NCBI GenBank assembly: GCA_963750295.1
Contig: CAVVPY010000001.1
Span: 1 to 64,000, forward strand
Origin: CAVVPY01 sp963750295
GTDB taxonomy: Bacteria; Actinomycetota; Actinomycetes; Mycobacteriales; Jatrophihabitantaceae
Direction: 5' to 3'
Length of the DNA stretch: 64,000 bases
Position 1 is the stretch's first letter. The number at the start of each line of letters is the position of its first letter. The position numbers and the translations under genes were made by a program. Positions 9,744 through 20,989 of this stretch are shown here, piece after piece. The notes beneath the pieces were generated by a model. That model was not told where the DNA came from and searched no databases. It was given only the letters and a program-made list of their open reading frames with translations.

Positions 9744-12417
9744 TTAATTAAGATTCTGTAAACTTTCTTCCAGCGTTTTAATTCTTGCTTCAGCATCGGC
9801 TTGCTTTTTTCTTTCCAGTTCAACTACTTCCGGTTTTGCATTTTGCACAAATCGTTCATTGCTTAATTTTTTTTGTACTGACTGAAGAAAGTTTTTTTGA
9901 TAAAATAAATCTTTTTCAAAATCGGATTTTAATGCAGATGCATCTGCCAGCTGCCCGCTTTTTATATAAAATTTATCCTGCTCATTTGTTACAACAATAC
10001 TTCCTGCAATATTTTCTTTTGTGAAATAAATATTTTGTGTGTTAACCTGTTTTTTTAAAATCGAATCCAGTGTTTTATAAATTATCTCATTATCAGATTG
10101 AATAAAAAGTTCGATTATTTCTTTTGGTTTAATATTATTTTTAATTCGGGCATCACGAATTGTTGTAATTACATTTTTCAGTAATTCTCCCTGCAATAAA
10201 ATTTCTTTATCAATTTTTATTTTTGAATTTTGAATTTGACTAACACATAAATCGTTTTCCGTTTCTCTTAATAAATGATAAATTTCTTCTGTAATAAAAG
10301 GCATAAACGGATGCAGCAATTGCATCAATTCTTCAAAAAAACTGTTTTTTCATAAACTTCTGCATCAATGGGTTGTTCAAATCCGGGTTTTACCCATTCC
10401 AGATACCAGCTGCAGAAATCATCCCATATCAATGAATAAATTGTTTTTAAGCTTCGCTTAAACTGAAACTGCTTCATATAACCTTCTACTTCAGCTTTTA
10501 CTTCATTTAACCGGTTTTCAAACCAGTCAATGGCAAAGTTTTCTGTTTCTGACTGTTCGACTCCGCTCTGACTGCTGCGACTTGCCTTCCTTCCCACATC
10601 TTCACCAGCTTCAATGCATTCCAAATCTTATTATTGAAATTTCTTCCTTGTTCCAATGCTAGCTTTCATCAAACAACATATCATTACCTGCAGGCGAGGA
10701 GATCATAATACCAAACCGTACAGCATCTGCACCATATTTATCAATCAATCCAAGCAGGTCAGGAGAATTACCCAGACTCTTACTCATTTTTCTTCCCTGC
10801 TTATCTCTTACCATTCCGGTAAAATAAACATCTTGAAAGGCTTTTCATTTATGTATTCAAAGCCCGCCATAATCATCCTTGCTACCCAAAAGAAAATAAT
10901 TTCCGGCGCTGTTACCAATGTATTGAGTAGGATAATAATATTTAATTTCTTCATTGCCCGGATTGCTGAATTCCTTTAAAAACTTCGAAGGGCCAAAGCC
11001 AGGAAGAGAACCAGGTATCCAGACATCTTCATCCTGTCTTAATTTCAGATATTCCGATTCTGAATTTTGAATTCTTTGCAACATTGTTCTATTGCTTCTT
11101 CTTCATGTTTCTGCAACATACACATTTCCATCTGTCATCATACCATGCAGGTATTCTGTTGTCCCCACCAAAGCTGGCGGCTGATGCACCAGTCTTTAAT
11201 ATTTTCCATCCAGTGGCGATAAGTGTTTTTAAATTTTGGTGGATAAAATTTTATTTCTTCTTCCATTACTGCTTTCAAAGCAGGCTCTGCCAGTTCTTTC
11301 ATATTTACCCACCATTGCAAGCTTAAGCTGTGGTTCTACCACAGCATCTGTTCTTTCACTATAACCTACTTCACTGGTATAATCTTCAGTCTTTTCAATA
11401 AATAATCATTTTCTTCAAGCTCTGCAACAATTTTTTTCCTTGCTTCAAAACGGTCTACGCCAACAAATATCTGTGCAGCTTCACTCAATGTACCATCATC
11501 ATTCAAAATATCAATCACTTCCAGGTTATGTTTTTGCCCGAGCTGGTATAGTCATTCATATCATGTGCAGGCGTTACTTTCAATGCGCCGGTACCAAAAT
11601 CCATCGTCACATATTCATCAGTAATGATTGGAATACGCCGGTTGATCAATGGCACAAACGCAAATTTTCCATGCAGATGTTTATATCGTTCATCATCTGG
11701 GATGAACACAAATGGCAGTATCGCCCATGATGGTTTCCGGGCGAACAGTTGCAATCACGATATACTTGCCGGCTGAATCTGCAGTCATACTGATTTCGTC
11801 AACGTATACTTTATATAATATAAGTTTTGCTGTGTACTTCTTTCTGATCACTTCTTCATCACTCAATGCTGTTTTGGCTTTTACATCCCAGTTAATCATT
11901 CGTTTACCACGGTAGATCAATCCTTTATTATACAGATCGATAAACACTTTTATCACCGATTCGTAATAATCCTCGTCCATTGTAAAAGTGGTGCGGTCCC
12001 AATCAAGACTGCAACCCAGTTTTTTCAATTGCTGCAGAATGATGCCGCCATATTTTTCTTTCCATTCCCAGGCATACCCTAAAAATTCATCACGGCTTAA
12101 AGATGATTTTGCAATACCTCTTTCCCGAAGCCATCTTGCACCACTTTAGCTTCTGTTGCGATAGATGCATGATCATCGTTCCCGGCACCCAGCAGGCATT
12201 TTTTCCCTGCATTCTTGCACGGCGAATAAAAATATCCTGGATGGTATTATTCAGACAATGGCCCATGTGCAGCACACCGGTTACATTTGGCGGCGGCATC
12301 ACAATGGTATAAGGTTCCCGTTCATCCGGCATGCTGTTGAAATAACCTTTATCCAGCCAGTGCTGATACCATTTTTTTTTCAGCTTCTTTAGGATCAAAA
12401 TTTTTCGTTATTTCCAT
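9744..12417 (-). CDS. valS: Valyl-tRNA synthetase, multiply frameshifted
   Basis: The start ATG at 12,417 begins MEITKNFDPKEAE. The total span is about 891 codons, right for Bacteroidota ValS. The class I signature HIGH appears as HMGH in PPNVTGVLHMGHCLN near 12,270, and KMSKS is readable near 10,785 (GRKMSKSL). Editing-domain text includes TVRPETIMGDTA and MDFGTGALKVTPAHD. The C-terminal coiled-coil arm reads from 10,328 to 9,744. Reading frames change at least six times. An essential gene cannot be this broken in a living cell, so this is the strongest sign that the sequence contains uncorrected indels. Confidence 0.9.
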
Positions 12418-12460
12418 TTTGATTTATTAAACTTAGTGCTAATAATGAATATATTTTTTA

Positions 12461-12527
12461 GTGATGGGCTCCAGCACTAACGTGACGGTGAAGCGTGCCT
12501 TTGAGCACAGCCCGGAGGCTGCATCAC
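12461..12527. other. Inverted-repeat-bounded, possibly structured intergenic element
   Basis: In the gap between valS and the amidohydrolase gene, GTGATG at 12,461 pairs with CATCAC at 12,522-12,527, and internal GC-rich segments (GGGCTCC, GCCCGGAGGC) could extend the fold. The element is clearly more GC-rich than its AT-rich surroundings. It may be a structured leader RNA for one of the two divergent genes, or a small repeat element. I could not match it to a known riboswitch. Confidence 0.3.
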
Positions 12528-12678
12528 TTATACCGCAAATCATTATTCAGCAATGAGGCGCAAAAATACTTAACCGCCTGCATTTTATACAGAGGTTTAA
12601 TTGTTGTTTTTTGCAGGTTAAAATGTTTGTGCTCATTCATCACAATGGATTAATTTCATTCACATAAACCAATTGCAT

Positions 12679-13957
12679 ATGAGATATCGGGTACTATTAT
12701 TTTGCCTTATCATCAACTTTACACTTCATGCACAAAGAACCATAATTTATTGTGGTAAACTGGTTGATGTGCAACATGTAAAAATGCTTACTGAAATGAG
12801 TATTGTTATTGATAGTGGCGTTATCACAGACGTTTCAAACGGATACATTACAGCAAACGATGGCGATGAAATAATTGACCTCAGAAAACAAAACGGTAAT
12901 GCCCGGTTTGATAGATTGTCATGTTCATCATTGAAGACCAGATGTCTTCAACATCATTCATTGACGGCTTCAGATTAAACCCTGCTGACTATGCGTTTCG
13001 TTCAATTGGCTATGCTGAAAAAACGTTACTGGCAGGATTTACAACGGTTAGAGATGTAGGCGGCAGCGGTGTAAATATTTCATTGCGCAACGCCATAAAT
13101 AATGGGTTGGTAAAAGGTCCCCATATTTATACAGCAGGTAAAATTATTGCTTCAACAGGCGGGCATGCCAATCCAACCACCGGTTTGAATGATGAATTCA
13201 GAGGCGATACCTGGTGTTACTGAAGGTGTTGCCAATGGCGTTAATGAATGTATTAAAGCGGTGCGTGAGCGTTATAAAGAAGGTAGCGACCTGATAAAAA
13301 TAACTGCATCCGGTGGTGTATTAAGTTTGGAGAAAGATGGCACCGGTGCACAATTTTCGAGAAGAAATTAAAGCTATTGTACAAACCGCAAAAGACTATG
13401 GTATGAAGGTGGCTGCTCATGCCCATGGCGTTGAAGCAATAAAACGTGCGATACTTGCAGGTGTAGCTTCTATAGAACATGGTACTTTTATGAATGATGA
13501 AGACATTGCTTTATGTACTCAATACGGTACTTTTTTTGTTCCTACAATCATTGCCGGAAAATCGGTGGCCGATTCTGCGCTTAAGCCGGGGTATTATCCT
13601 GATGTTGTTGCGCGTAAAGCAAGAACAGTTGGGCCTATAATTCAAGGCACATTCAGTAAGGCCTACAAAGCGGGTGTTAAGATTGCTTTCGGAACTGATG
13701 CGGGTGTATATGCCCATGGAAAAAACTGGATGGAATTTGTGTATATGAATGAAGCTGGTATGCCTGCACTGGAAACCATAAAAGCTGCCACACTTAATGC
13801 GGCCAACCTGATTGGCATCAGCGATAAAACGGGCGTGATTGAAAAAGGAAAAGCGGCAGATATTGTAGCTGTTGATGGAGACCCAACACAGGATATTCAT
13901 GTAATGGGAAAAATGATTTTTGTAATGAAAGATGGCATTGTGTATAAAGGAATGTGA
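12679..13957 (+). CDS. Secreted metal-dependent amidohydrolase (imidazolonepropionase-like), frameshifted
   Basis: About 426 codons from the ATG at 12,679 (an upstream in-frame TTG is less likely). A signal peptide ends near TLHAQ. The metal motif is readable as GLIDCHVHH near 12,905. Later parts include AGFTTVRDVGG, GGHANPTT, the AHAHG strand near 13,420, SIEHG, and the final Asp in FGTDAGVYAHG. C-terminal GVIEKGKAADIVAVDGDP is the typical refolding strand of this superfamily. Frame changes lie near 12,890, 13,200 and 13,350. It probably hydrolyses a cyclic amide or dipeptide in the periplasm. Confidence 0.75.
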
Positions 13958-14118
13958 TGACTGCTGCAGTCAGACGCTTCAAAGCCCAAATCTTTATAAG
14001 TATAATCGTGGTTAATTAACTTTTGTTTGCACATGTTTGTGTCTAACAAAAACTTCTTATATAAAAAACATCAACACAAAAAAACCTACTTCTTACTTTT
14101 TATTTTTTACTTTGTAGC

Positions 14119-15456
14119 GTGTATGCAATCGTTGACATAGAAACCACCGGCAGCCATCCTGATAAAAATGGCATTACCGAAATTGCAATTGTGTTTAGCA
14201 CAACGGTAAAGAAGTGGAAGGACGGTATGTAACATTGGTAAATCCAGGTATTCAAATTCCAAAATACATATCTTACTTAACCGGTATCACAAACGAGATT
14301 GTATAAACGGCTCCAACTTTTCCGAAGTTGCATACCCCGTTTTTAGTTTACTCAATAACCGCGCATTTTTATTCGCATAATGTAAATTTTGATTACAGTT
14401 TTATTCGCCATCATTTAATGGTGAGGCGGTTATCACTCGGATGCCGAAAAAATTTTGTACACTTAAGTTAGGTCGCAAAGCATTTCCCGGTTTGGCAAAA
14501 TATGGTTTAGGCCATCTTTGTACAACGTTTGATATTCCTGTTGAAAACCGTCACCGGGCCGGCGGCGATGCTGATGCAACTGCAATATTATTTCAGAAAA
14601 TTTTGAATGAAGGTGGTGAGAAATTGATTAAAGAATTTTTGAGAAAAGGATAATCAGGAACAAATTCTGCCGCCTAATTTATCCAAAGAAAATATTGATA
14701 AGCTGCCTTATGTACCTGGCGTGTATTATTTTCATAATGCAAAAGGAAAAATAGTTTATGTGGGCAAGGCGAAATACTTGAAGAAACGAGTGCTCAGTCA
14801 TTTTACCAGATTAAACACGGGAAAAAAAAGGCAGGACTTTTTGCGTAATATTCTCTCTATAACTTTTACAGAATCCCCAACCGAATTCACCGCCTTTATT
14901 TTAGAAAGTATTGAAATAAAAAAGTACTGGCCTGAATATAACTTCAGCCAGAAAAGAGCAGAACAATTTTATGGCATTTATTTGTTTGAAGATTCTGCCG
15001 GCTATAAGCGTTTAGCGATTGATAAGAAAAGCAAGCATTCAGAACCGGTTGCCAGCTTTGTTTTACTGGCAGAGGCGCATCAAACTTTATGGAAGCTGGT
15101 AAAAAACTTCCAACCTGCATCCTGCACTTTGTTTTTTAGAAAAGCAATCCCTAATACCAAAAAATATTGAGCCCGCTGATTATAACAAACGTGTTGAAGA
15201 AGCTGTTTTATGTATGCAAAAAAAGCTGGGAACTTTTGCTATTGTTGAACCGCAGGTAACAGGTAATCAAAAAAGTTGCGTGCTTATTGAGAACGGGAAA
15301 TTTTATGGCATGGGTTTATTGCCTAATGATAATAACAGCTACGAAACCATACATTTGAAAAATTACCTTACTGTTTATCCTGAAAACGAAATGATAAGAA
15401 CACTTGTAAAAACTTATATTCAACGTAATAATGTAAACATTGTGCACTTATCATAA
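14119..15456 (+). CDS. DnaQ-like exonuclease fused to GIY-YIG nuclease, frameshifted
   Basis: About 446 codons. It begins at a GTG (14,119) directly before YAIVDIETTG, the exonuclease I motif with the metal-binding Asp-Glu pair. The exonuclease continues in shifting frames to HRAGGDADATAILF, the last exonuclease motif. A UvrC-like GIY-YIG domain follows (LPYVPGVYYFHNAKGKIVYV, then GKAKYLKKRV). The C-terminal part reads to 15,456. This exonuclease plus GIY-YIG arrangement is common in Bacteroidota and is thought to act in DNA repair. No ATG start is seen. Shifts near 14,205, 14,395, 14,655 and 15,120 look like sequence errors. Confidence 0.75.
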
Positions 15457-15542
15457 ACACAAAACATATTTGACGACGAAAAATATTTTGTAAATATTTG
15501 TTTGTAAAAATTATTTTTATCCTTTACTATAAAAAAAGCTAT

Positions 15543-15945
15543 ATGATAAAATTTAATGAAATTAAAATGGGTGATTATTTAATGGGAGAGTATGAAGGTA
15601 AGATGTGGCAGGGGGAAGTAATTAATTTAAATGGCGACGAAAAAGCAGGTTTGTCTTGCAACAGATGTGCAGGATTTTTGGTTTGAAACCGAAAACCTTT
15701 TCCCGATACCGATAAGCGATGACGCTTTAAAGAACCTGAAATTTGTACGGGAAGATATGCCTGACGGTTCTGTAAAATACAAGAAAGAATCATTTAGAAT
15801 GCTGATAAGAAAGCCGGATGATTTCAGTTATATGGATATTTGGTATAGAGATGATAAGCGCCTTAATCCACAAATTCAATATATACATCAATTGCAAAAC
15901 CAATACCTGCAAATGACGAAAGTGCATTTAACCGATGCGCTTTAA
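15543..15945 (+). CDS. Hypothetical protein, frameshifted
   Basis: About 134 codons. The first frame begins MIKFNEIKMGDYLMGEYEG at 15,543 and reads into a Gly-rich region; near 15,640 it shifts into the frame that contains FWFETENLFPIPISD and ends MTKVHLTDAL. No signal peptide or recognised domain. Size and composition suggest a soluble cytoplasmic protein. Confidence 0.5.
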
Positions 15946-16000
15946 TACGTAGTAAGTTGATTTTAATTTTCAGCAGATGAAAAGATAAGATTGAGTAAAA

Positions 16001-16035
16001 AACAAACCCTCTTTCATTTAGAAAGAAGGTTTGTT
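16001..16035. terminator. Bidirectional intrinsic terminator
   Basis: AACAAACC...CTTTC pairs with GAAAG...GGTTTGTT around an ATTTA loop. It lies between the converging hypothetical gene and the M4 peptidase gene and can serve both strands. Confidence 0.7.
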
Positions 16036-16060
16036 AAGATTAAAACTGATAATATTTTAT

Positions 16061-18333
16061 TTAATTGCTCTTTATTATTTTTTTCACAATTTTCGAATCA
16101 CCAAAATTTACTTCAAGCATATAAACTCCGGACGCAAATTTTGAGCAATCAAAAGAAAGTTTATTAATTCCTTTCAAAAGATTCACATTTGTTTGTTCTT
16201 TTAATTTTGCCCCAAAAGAATTATAAATTGCTACCTGTGCTTTGCCTTCTTTTTTTGCATTGATTGATAATACAAACGTTGCGCTGAAAGGATTTGGAGC
16301 AACTGTAACACTTTCATCAGCCTTTTCATTTGCAACTGCTGATTCTTGTGCAGTGTTTGCTTTTTGCGCCACATTATTTGTTATACCTTTTTCGGCATCA
16401 CTCATTACAGGCGGTAGTGTTTTCCATCTTGTTGAAGAACAGGGTTCGAGATAGGCAACAAAGTTTGAGCCGTTAACAGCAGTAAAACCGGGAGATAAAA
16501 TTACTTTATCGCGACCGGTAAAATATACTGTGGTTGAACTTGCTGTAATAGTTGTAGAACATCCGTTACCGCCATTTACTTCAGAGATTGCCTGTATAAA
16601 AGTTCCGCTTGCAGGATATGAGCCGCATGCATTTATTGTATATGCGGGTGATTGTGATTCAACACCTACAGCATGCCATGCATCTCCAACAGCAATTATT
16701 TCAGGCGAACATTGTCCGTATAAATCATAAGCAGCCTGGAGCGAGGCCTTTCTTGCATCAATATATTGAGATGTTGAAGTTAGATATTCGGTTAAAGCCC
16801 TGTAAGCAATCAGGCGGGCTTTAAAGCGCGTAATGCCTGTTACATTATAAGATTCACCATTATCATTTGTTCCGCTTCCACCTTCAGACACAAGATAAAA
16901 CCAGCGATTCTGAACGCCGCTGTTTGTATGAACGCCGCCATTATCGCGGTGAACCGGTGAACCAGTCTGTTCCAAGATAAGTATCTGGATCACCATAAGC
17001 ATTGGGATTAATGATATTCCTGATCGCACCTCTGTCAGCACCAACAAGATAATCGCAAATTGCCTACAGTCCAGCTTTCCACCATTTCACCAAAAATATC
17101 GCTGAAAGACTCGTTTAATGCTCCTGATTCATTATAGTAAATCAATCCTGCTTCATGATTGTGTAACACCATGGGTAAACTCATGACCCATAATATCAAT
17201 TGTGTTCCAGTCATCAGTTGCCGAAGCTGTATTTCCCTGTCCAAAATATGGTAGTGTTTCCATACAACCCCAGCAGGCATTATTAGCTGTGCCAGCATAA
17301 TTAGCATTATTATAGGCAATCAAATCACATGTTGCATTATCCCAGCTTGTACGGCCATGTTCACCAATGTAATAATTATACGTCATTATTGCACCCCATT
17401 GCGCCTGTACTGCAGATTGCTGATCAGTCCACGCATTATCAGCATCAGCATAAAAACTGTTAGCTGCAGATCCACCATTGCAATTATAAACATAGATATC
17501 GGTTGCCTGGCAATCATTATGCGAACGATAAAAGTATGGGCTGTAATATTCTGTATTAATGCTAACATTGCCGTTAAAAGCGGAAGTACCGGTGCCACCG
17601 GAACAATTCATAGATATATCAACAGCATGAATAACTTTTCCCGTTATTGCATCTACATAAACATTTTTTGCCGGAACGCTTGATTGATCAGTATAAATTT
17701 TAAAATACCAGGCAAGCCTGTAATCTGAAGGTTTAAAAGTTGCATTTTTGTTATCGGGTGCATACACCAATTCACCTTTGGGATAATACGTAGCTTTCTC
17801 ATTTTTTTCCTGCCGTTTTAATTCTTTTTCCATGTTTTCATTTTGCCATAAATATTTGCCGGCATTCATAAAATGTAATGCTGCATCCAGTGCCTGTTTT
17901 TCAGTAACGGCTGCTGTATTGCCCGCTTTCAGCCCTGTTATAAGCCTGCCATTTGCAGATTTTACAAAGCCACCGGGTTGCTGATGTACTATGTATTCAC
18001 CATATACTACGGGTATGTTTTTATAATATTGCTGATACCTGTAATGATTAAATCCTATATCATCTTTTTTAATTTTCTTTAAGATATTATCTGATCATTA
18101 TTTGATAATTCAAATGCATCTTTTAAATCTGTAAAAATGGTTTTCGGATTTATTTTGGCACTATCCCAGAATATTATCCATTCTTTCGTGCTTCCCGGTT
18201 TCGCAATATTTTTGAATTTTTCACTGAGTGTTGCCCCATTTTGTGCTGCCACATTGCCCGCAATTATCAGCATTAGGAAAAACAATAATGGCGGCCTTAT
18301 GTTTTCAGTAATATATTTTATAAACTTTTTCAT
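16061..18333 (-). CDS. Secreted M4-family (thermolysin-like) metallopeptidase with T9SS sorting domain, frameshifted
   Basis: About 757 codons. N-terminus 18,333-18,079: MKKFIKYI signal peptide to VAAQ, then a FTP-type propeptide start. 17,869-17,153: propeptide end and the catalytic domain with the zinc motif HEFTH (GHEFTHGVTQ). 17,319-17,035: second zinc ligand region NESGALNESFSDIFGEM. 17,047-16,061: NSGVQNRWFY, the C-terminal M4 lobe, and a type A T9SS signal (APNPF ... KLSFDCSKFASGVYMLEV). It should be exported by the type IX system and act outside the cell. Frame changes near 18,080, 17,160 and 17,040 are probably errors. Confidence 0.85.
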
Positions 18334-18359
18334 ATCAATTACTTTTTAGATTGTAAAAC

Positions 18360-19328
18360 TTATTTCTTAAGCGTATCAATTTCTTGTTGTAACTTTTTGT
18401 TATCCTTGCTTAGCTGAATAACATATAAAGTAAGTTCTTCAATCTTTTCCATCATTGCCTTATTCATTTCGGCTACTTTCAATCCATCTTTTTCAACTTC
18501 GGAAGCCGGAGCAATACCAGGCAAATGTTTATTTTCATTGATATACTGTTCTAATTCATCAATTGATTTTAGCTTATAATTCTTTTCAAAAACATAATCG
18601 CACCAACCTGTTTCAACGCGCACTTCTTTTGCGCGGATTGTTCCGCACACTTCCAGTTTATATACCGGTGCTGTAACGCCAATACCAACGTTTCCGTTGC
18701 TTAAATTAATCGTCATTCTGCTGGTACCTGCGCCTAAAAAATCGAACTGATCATTGAGATCAGTATATTGTAATCCCCAGGTTGGATATGATGGTGAGTG
18801 GGCAATTACCATGCGCGCAGTATTTGTTGTGCCCGATTGAAACATATACATCATAGGCTGTGGAGTGGCACCTGGGTTTGCAAACTGTATAGATTGCGCA
18901 TCGCTGGTAAATTTAAGATTACCACCCAGGGTTTCATCGCCCCGTACATCAAGTAAAGAAACTGGACTACCGGTGCCAATACCAACATTGCCCAATGTGT
19001 AAAAAAGATTATTGTTATTTATGTTTCTTTTCCAGAAAGAAGCGCTGCCCCAGTTGGTGCCATCAAAAGAATAAAATCCGGGGTTAACATCTGTTTGATA
19101 AACTACTAATCCAGCGGCGGGTGAGGCAATTGCAGTTCGTTGCGCCTGCGTCATGCGGGGAATAAGTAGTCCTTTTGTAGTAGATTTAATTTCAAGCAGT
19201 GATGAACTGTTTGGGGTATTAGTGCCAATACCCACTTTACCGCTTGCCGGAAATGTGTTTTGTGCCTGTAAATTGATGCAGGCAATACTTGTTGCAACAA
19301 CAAATGCTGCGTAGAATTTTGCTTTCAT
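18360..19328 (-). CDS. Secreted tail-fibre-like protein with C-terminal coiled coil
   Basis: Intact, 322 residues. A signal peptide ends near NLQAQ. Repeated GKVGIGTNTP / GNVGIGTGSP / GNVGIGVTAP motifs are those of Bacteroidota tail-fibre-domain proteins. The end carries the conserved HLPGIAPASEVEKDGLKVAE stretch and a long charged helix (MNKAMMEKIEELTLYVIQLS) typical of trimeric stalks related to the S74 chaperone region, although the S74 catalytic core itself is not evident. Probably cell-surface. It lies 26 bases upstream of the M4 peptidase gene on the same strand and may be co-expressed with it. Confidence 0.75.
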   Translation of the reverse strand: MKAKFYAAFVVATSIACINLQAQNTFPASGKVGIGTNTPNSSSLLEIKSTTKGLLIPRMTQAQRTAIASPAAGLVVYQTDVNPGFYSFDGTNWGSASFWKRNINNNNLFYTLGNVGIGTGSPVSLLDVRGDETLGGNLKFTSDAQSIQFANPGATPQPMMYMFQSGTTNTARMVIAHSPSYPTWGLQYTDLNDQFDFLGAGTSRMTINLSNGNVGIGVTAPVYKLEVCGTIRAKEVRVETGWCDYVFEKNYKLKSIDELEQYINENKHLPGIAPASEVEKDGLKVAEMNKAMMEKIEELTLYVIQLSKDNKKLQQEIDTLKK

Positions 19329-19543
19329 ACAAAAAAATGTTTTTAGTTAAGAAAATTGTTAGCTGTTTTGGGAGAGTGTTTGGGGACTCTAAATATAAAT
19401 TGTTTTGTGAATATTCTAATTTTTTTTTTGCTTAAATCACTATAGGTTTTCGTATCCTGTTTTATAAATAAATTGCACGAATAATTTGAATCTTCTTATT
19501 TGTCGTTTAAATAATTAAGTGGTTAACATTTAAATATTAATTT

Positions 19544-20938
19544 ATGAAATCAGCTTATTCACGCAGGCAGTTTGTAAAAGATGTTACAGCATCAGGCATA
19601 GTAGTTTCCGCAATTAATGCGCCTTTAAAAATGTTTGCTTCGCCAAAGAGAGATATTGTAAGAATCGGAATGATTGCAACCGGCTTGCGCGGTCAATCGC
19701 ATCTTGAAGAATTTCTTAAACGCAATGATGTGGAAGTTGTTGCGATGGCTGATCCTGACAAAGGCATGATGGCAGGTGCACAAAAATTAGTTTCAAAATA
19801 CAATAAAAAAGCACCTGCGGAATATACAAATGGCAATTATGATTACCGTAATTTATTAAAACGTGATGATGTAGATGCTGTAATAATTGCATCGCCATGG
19901 GAGTGGCATATTGAAGAGGCAATTGATGCTATGCATGCCGGTAAGCATGTTGGTGTAGAAGTTTGCGGCGCTATAAAACTGCAGGATTGTTTTGATGTGG
20001 TGAATGTTCATAAACAAACAAAAATTCCTTTAATGATGATGGAAAATGTTTGTTACAGGAGAGATGTAATGGCTGTAATGAATATGGTGCAAAAAGGAAT
20101 GTTTGGTGATTTGCTGCATTTGCAGGGCGGGTATCAACATGATTTACGCGGCGTATTATTTAATGATGGCAAAACGCCTTATGACAGCGGTGTTGAGTTT
20201 GGTGCTAAAGGCTACAGTGAAGCGAAGTGGAGAACCAATCATTATGTTACGCGCAATGCAGAACTATATCCAACTCATGGGCTGGGCCCTGTTGCAACCA
20301 TGATAAATATTAATCGCGGCAATCGCCTTACTGCACTTTCATCTGTATCAACAAAAGCAAAGGGGTTGCATCGCTATATTGTAAATTATCCCGGGTCAGG
20401 CGGAGAAAATAATCCAAACGCAAAAGTTGTTTTTAAAGAAGGTGATATAGTTACTACACAAATTCAAACCGCCAATGGCGAAACAATTGTTTTAACACAT
20501 GATACATCATCACCCCGGCCTTATAATCTTGGCTTTCGTGTGCAGGGAACAAATGGTTTATGGATTGATCAAAGGGCCGGCGAAACGGATGCAGGCTTAA
20601 TTTATTTTGAAGATAAAAGCCCCAAAAAACATACGTGGGAAAACACACAAAAATATATGGATGAATATGATCATCCTTTATGGAAAAAATATTCAAAAGA
20701 TGCAGAAGGAGCGGGGCATGGCGGGATGGATTTTTTTGTTGACAATGCTTTTATAGAATGTATAAAACGAAATGCAGAATTCCCGTTGGATGTTTATGAT
20801 TTGGCGACTTGGTATTCTATAACACCATTGAGTGAAAAATCAATTGCAGAAGGCGGAACGTTGCAGCATATTCCTGATTTTACAAACGGAGAGTGGCAAA
20901 ACAAAAAACCTCTTTTTGGATTAAGTAATGAATTTTAA
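19544..20938 (+). CDS. Gfo/Idh/MocA oxidoreductase, glycoside hydrolase family 109 type
   Basis: Intact, 464 residues. The N-terminus has a Tat-like signal (SRRQFVKDVTASGIVVSAIN). The Rossmann region starts at IRIGMIATGLRG-type sequence (here VRIGMIATGLRGQSH). Central text LRGVLFNDGKTPYDSGVEFG and HYVTRNAELYPTHGLGPVA is characteristic of GH109, which removes terminal alpha-N-acetylgalactosamine by an NAD-dependent redox mechanism. Export in folded form with bound NAD would fit the Tat signal. The gene stands alone. The exact sugar specificity is not proven by sequence. Confidence 0.85.
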   Translation: MKSAYSRRQFVKDVTASGIVVSAINAPLKMFASPKRDIVRIGMIATGLRGQSHLEEFLKRNDVEVVAMADPDKGMMAGAQKLVSKYNKKAPAEYTNGNYDYRNLLKRDDVDAVIIASPWEWHIEEAIDAMHAGKHVGVEVCGAIKLQDCFDVVNVHKQTKIPLMMMENVCYRRDVMAVMNMVQKGMFGDLLHLQGGYQHDLRGVLFNDGKTPYDSGVEFGAKGYSEAKWRTNHYVTRNAELYPTHGLGPVATMININRGNRLTALSSVSTKAKGLHRYIVNYPGSGGENNPNAKVVFKEGDIVTTQIQTANGETIVLTHDTSSPRPYNLGFRVQGTNGLWIDQRAGETDAGLIYFEDKSPKKHTWENTQKYMDEYDHPLWKKYSKDAEGAGHGGMDFFVDNAFIECIKRNAEFPLDVYDLATWYSITPLSEKSIAEGGTLQHIPDFTNGEWQNKKPLFGLSNEF

Positions 20939-20989
20939 ATGTGAACTTTCGTTTTCAAAATTTCTCAACCAGCTATTTCGAAATTAATT

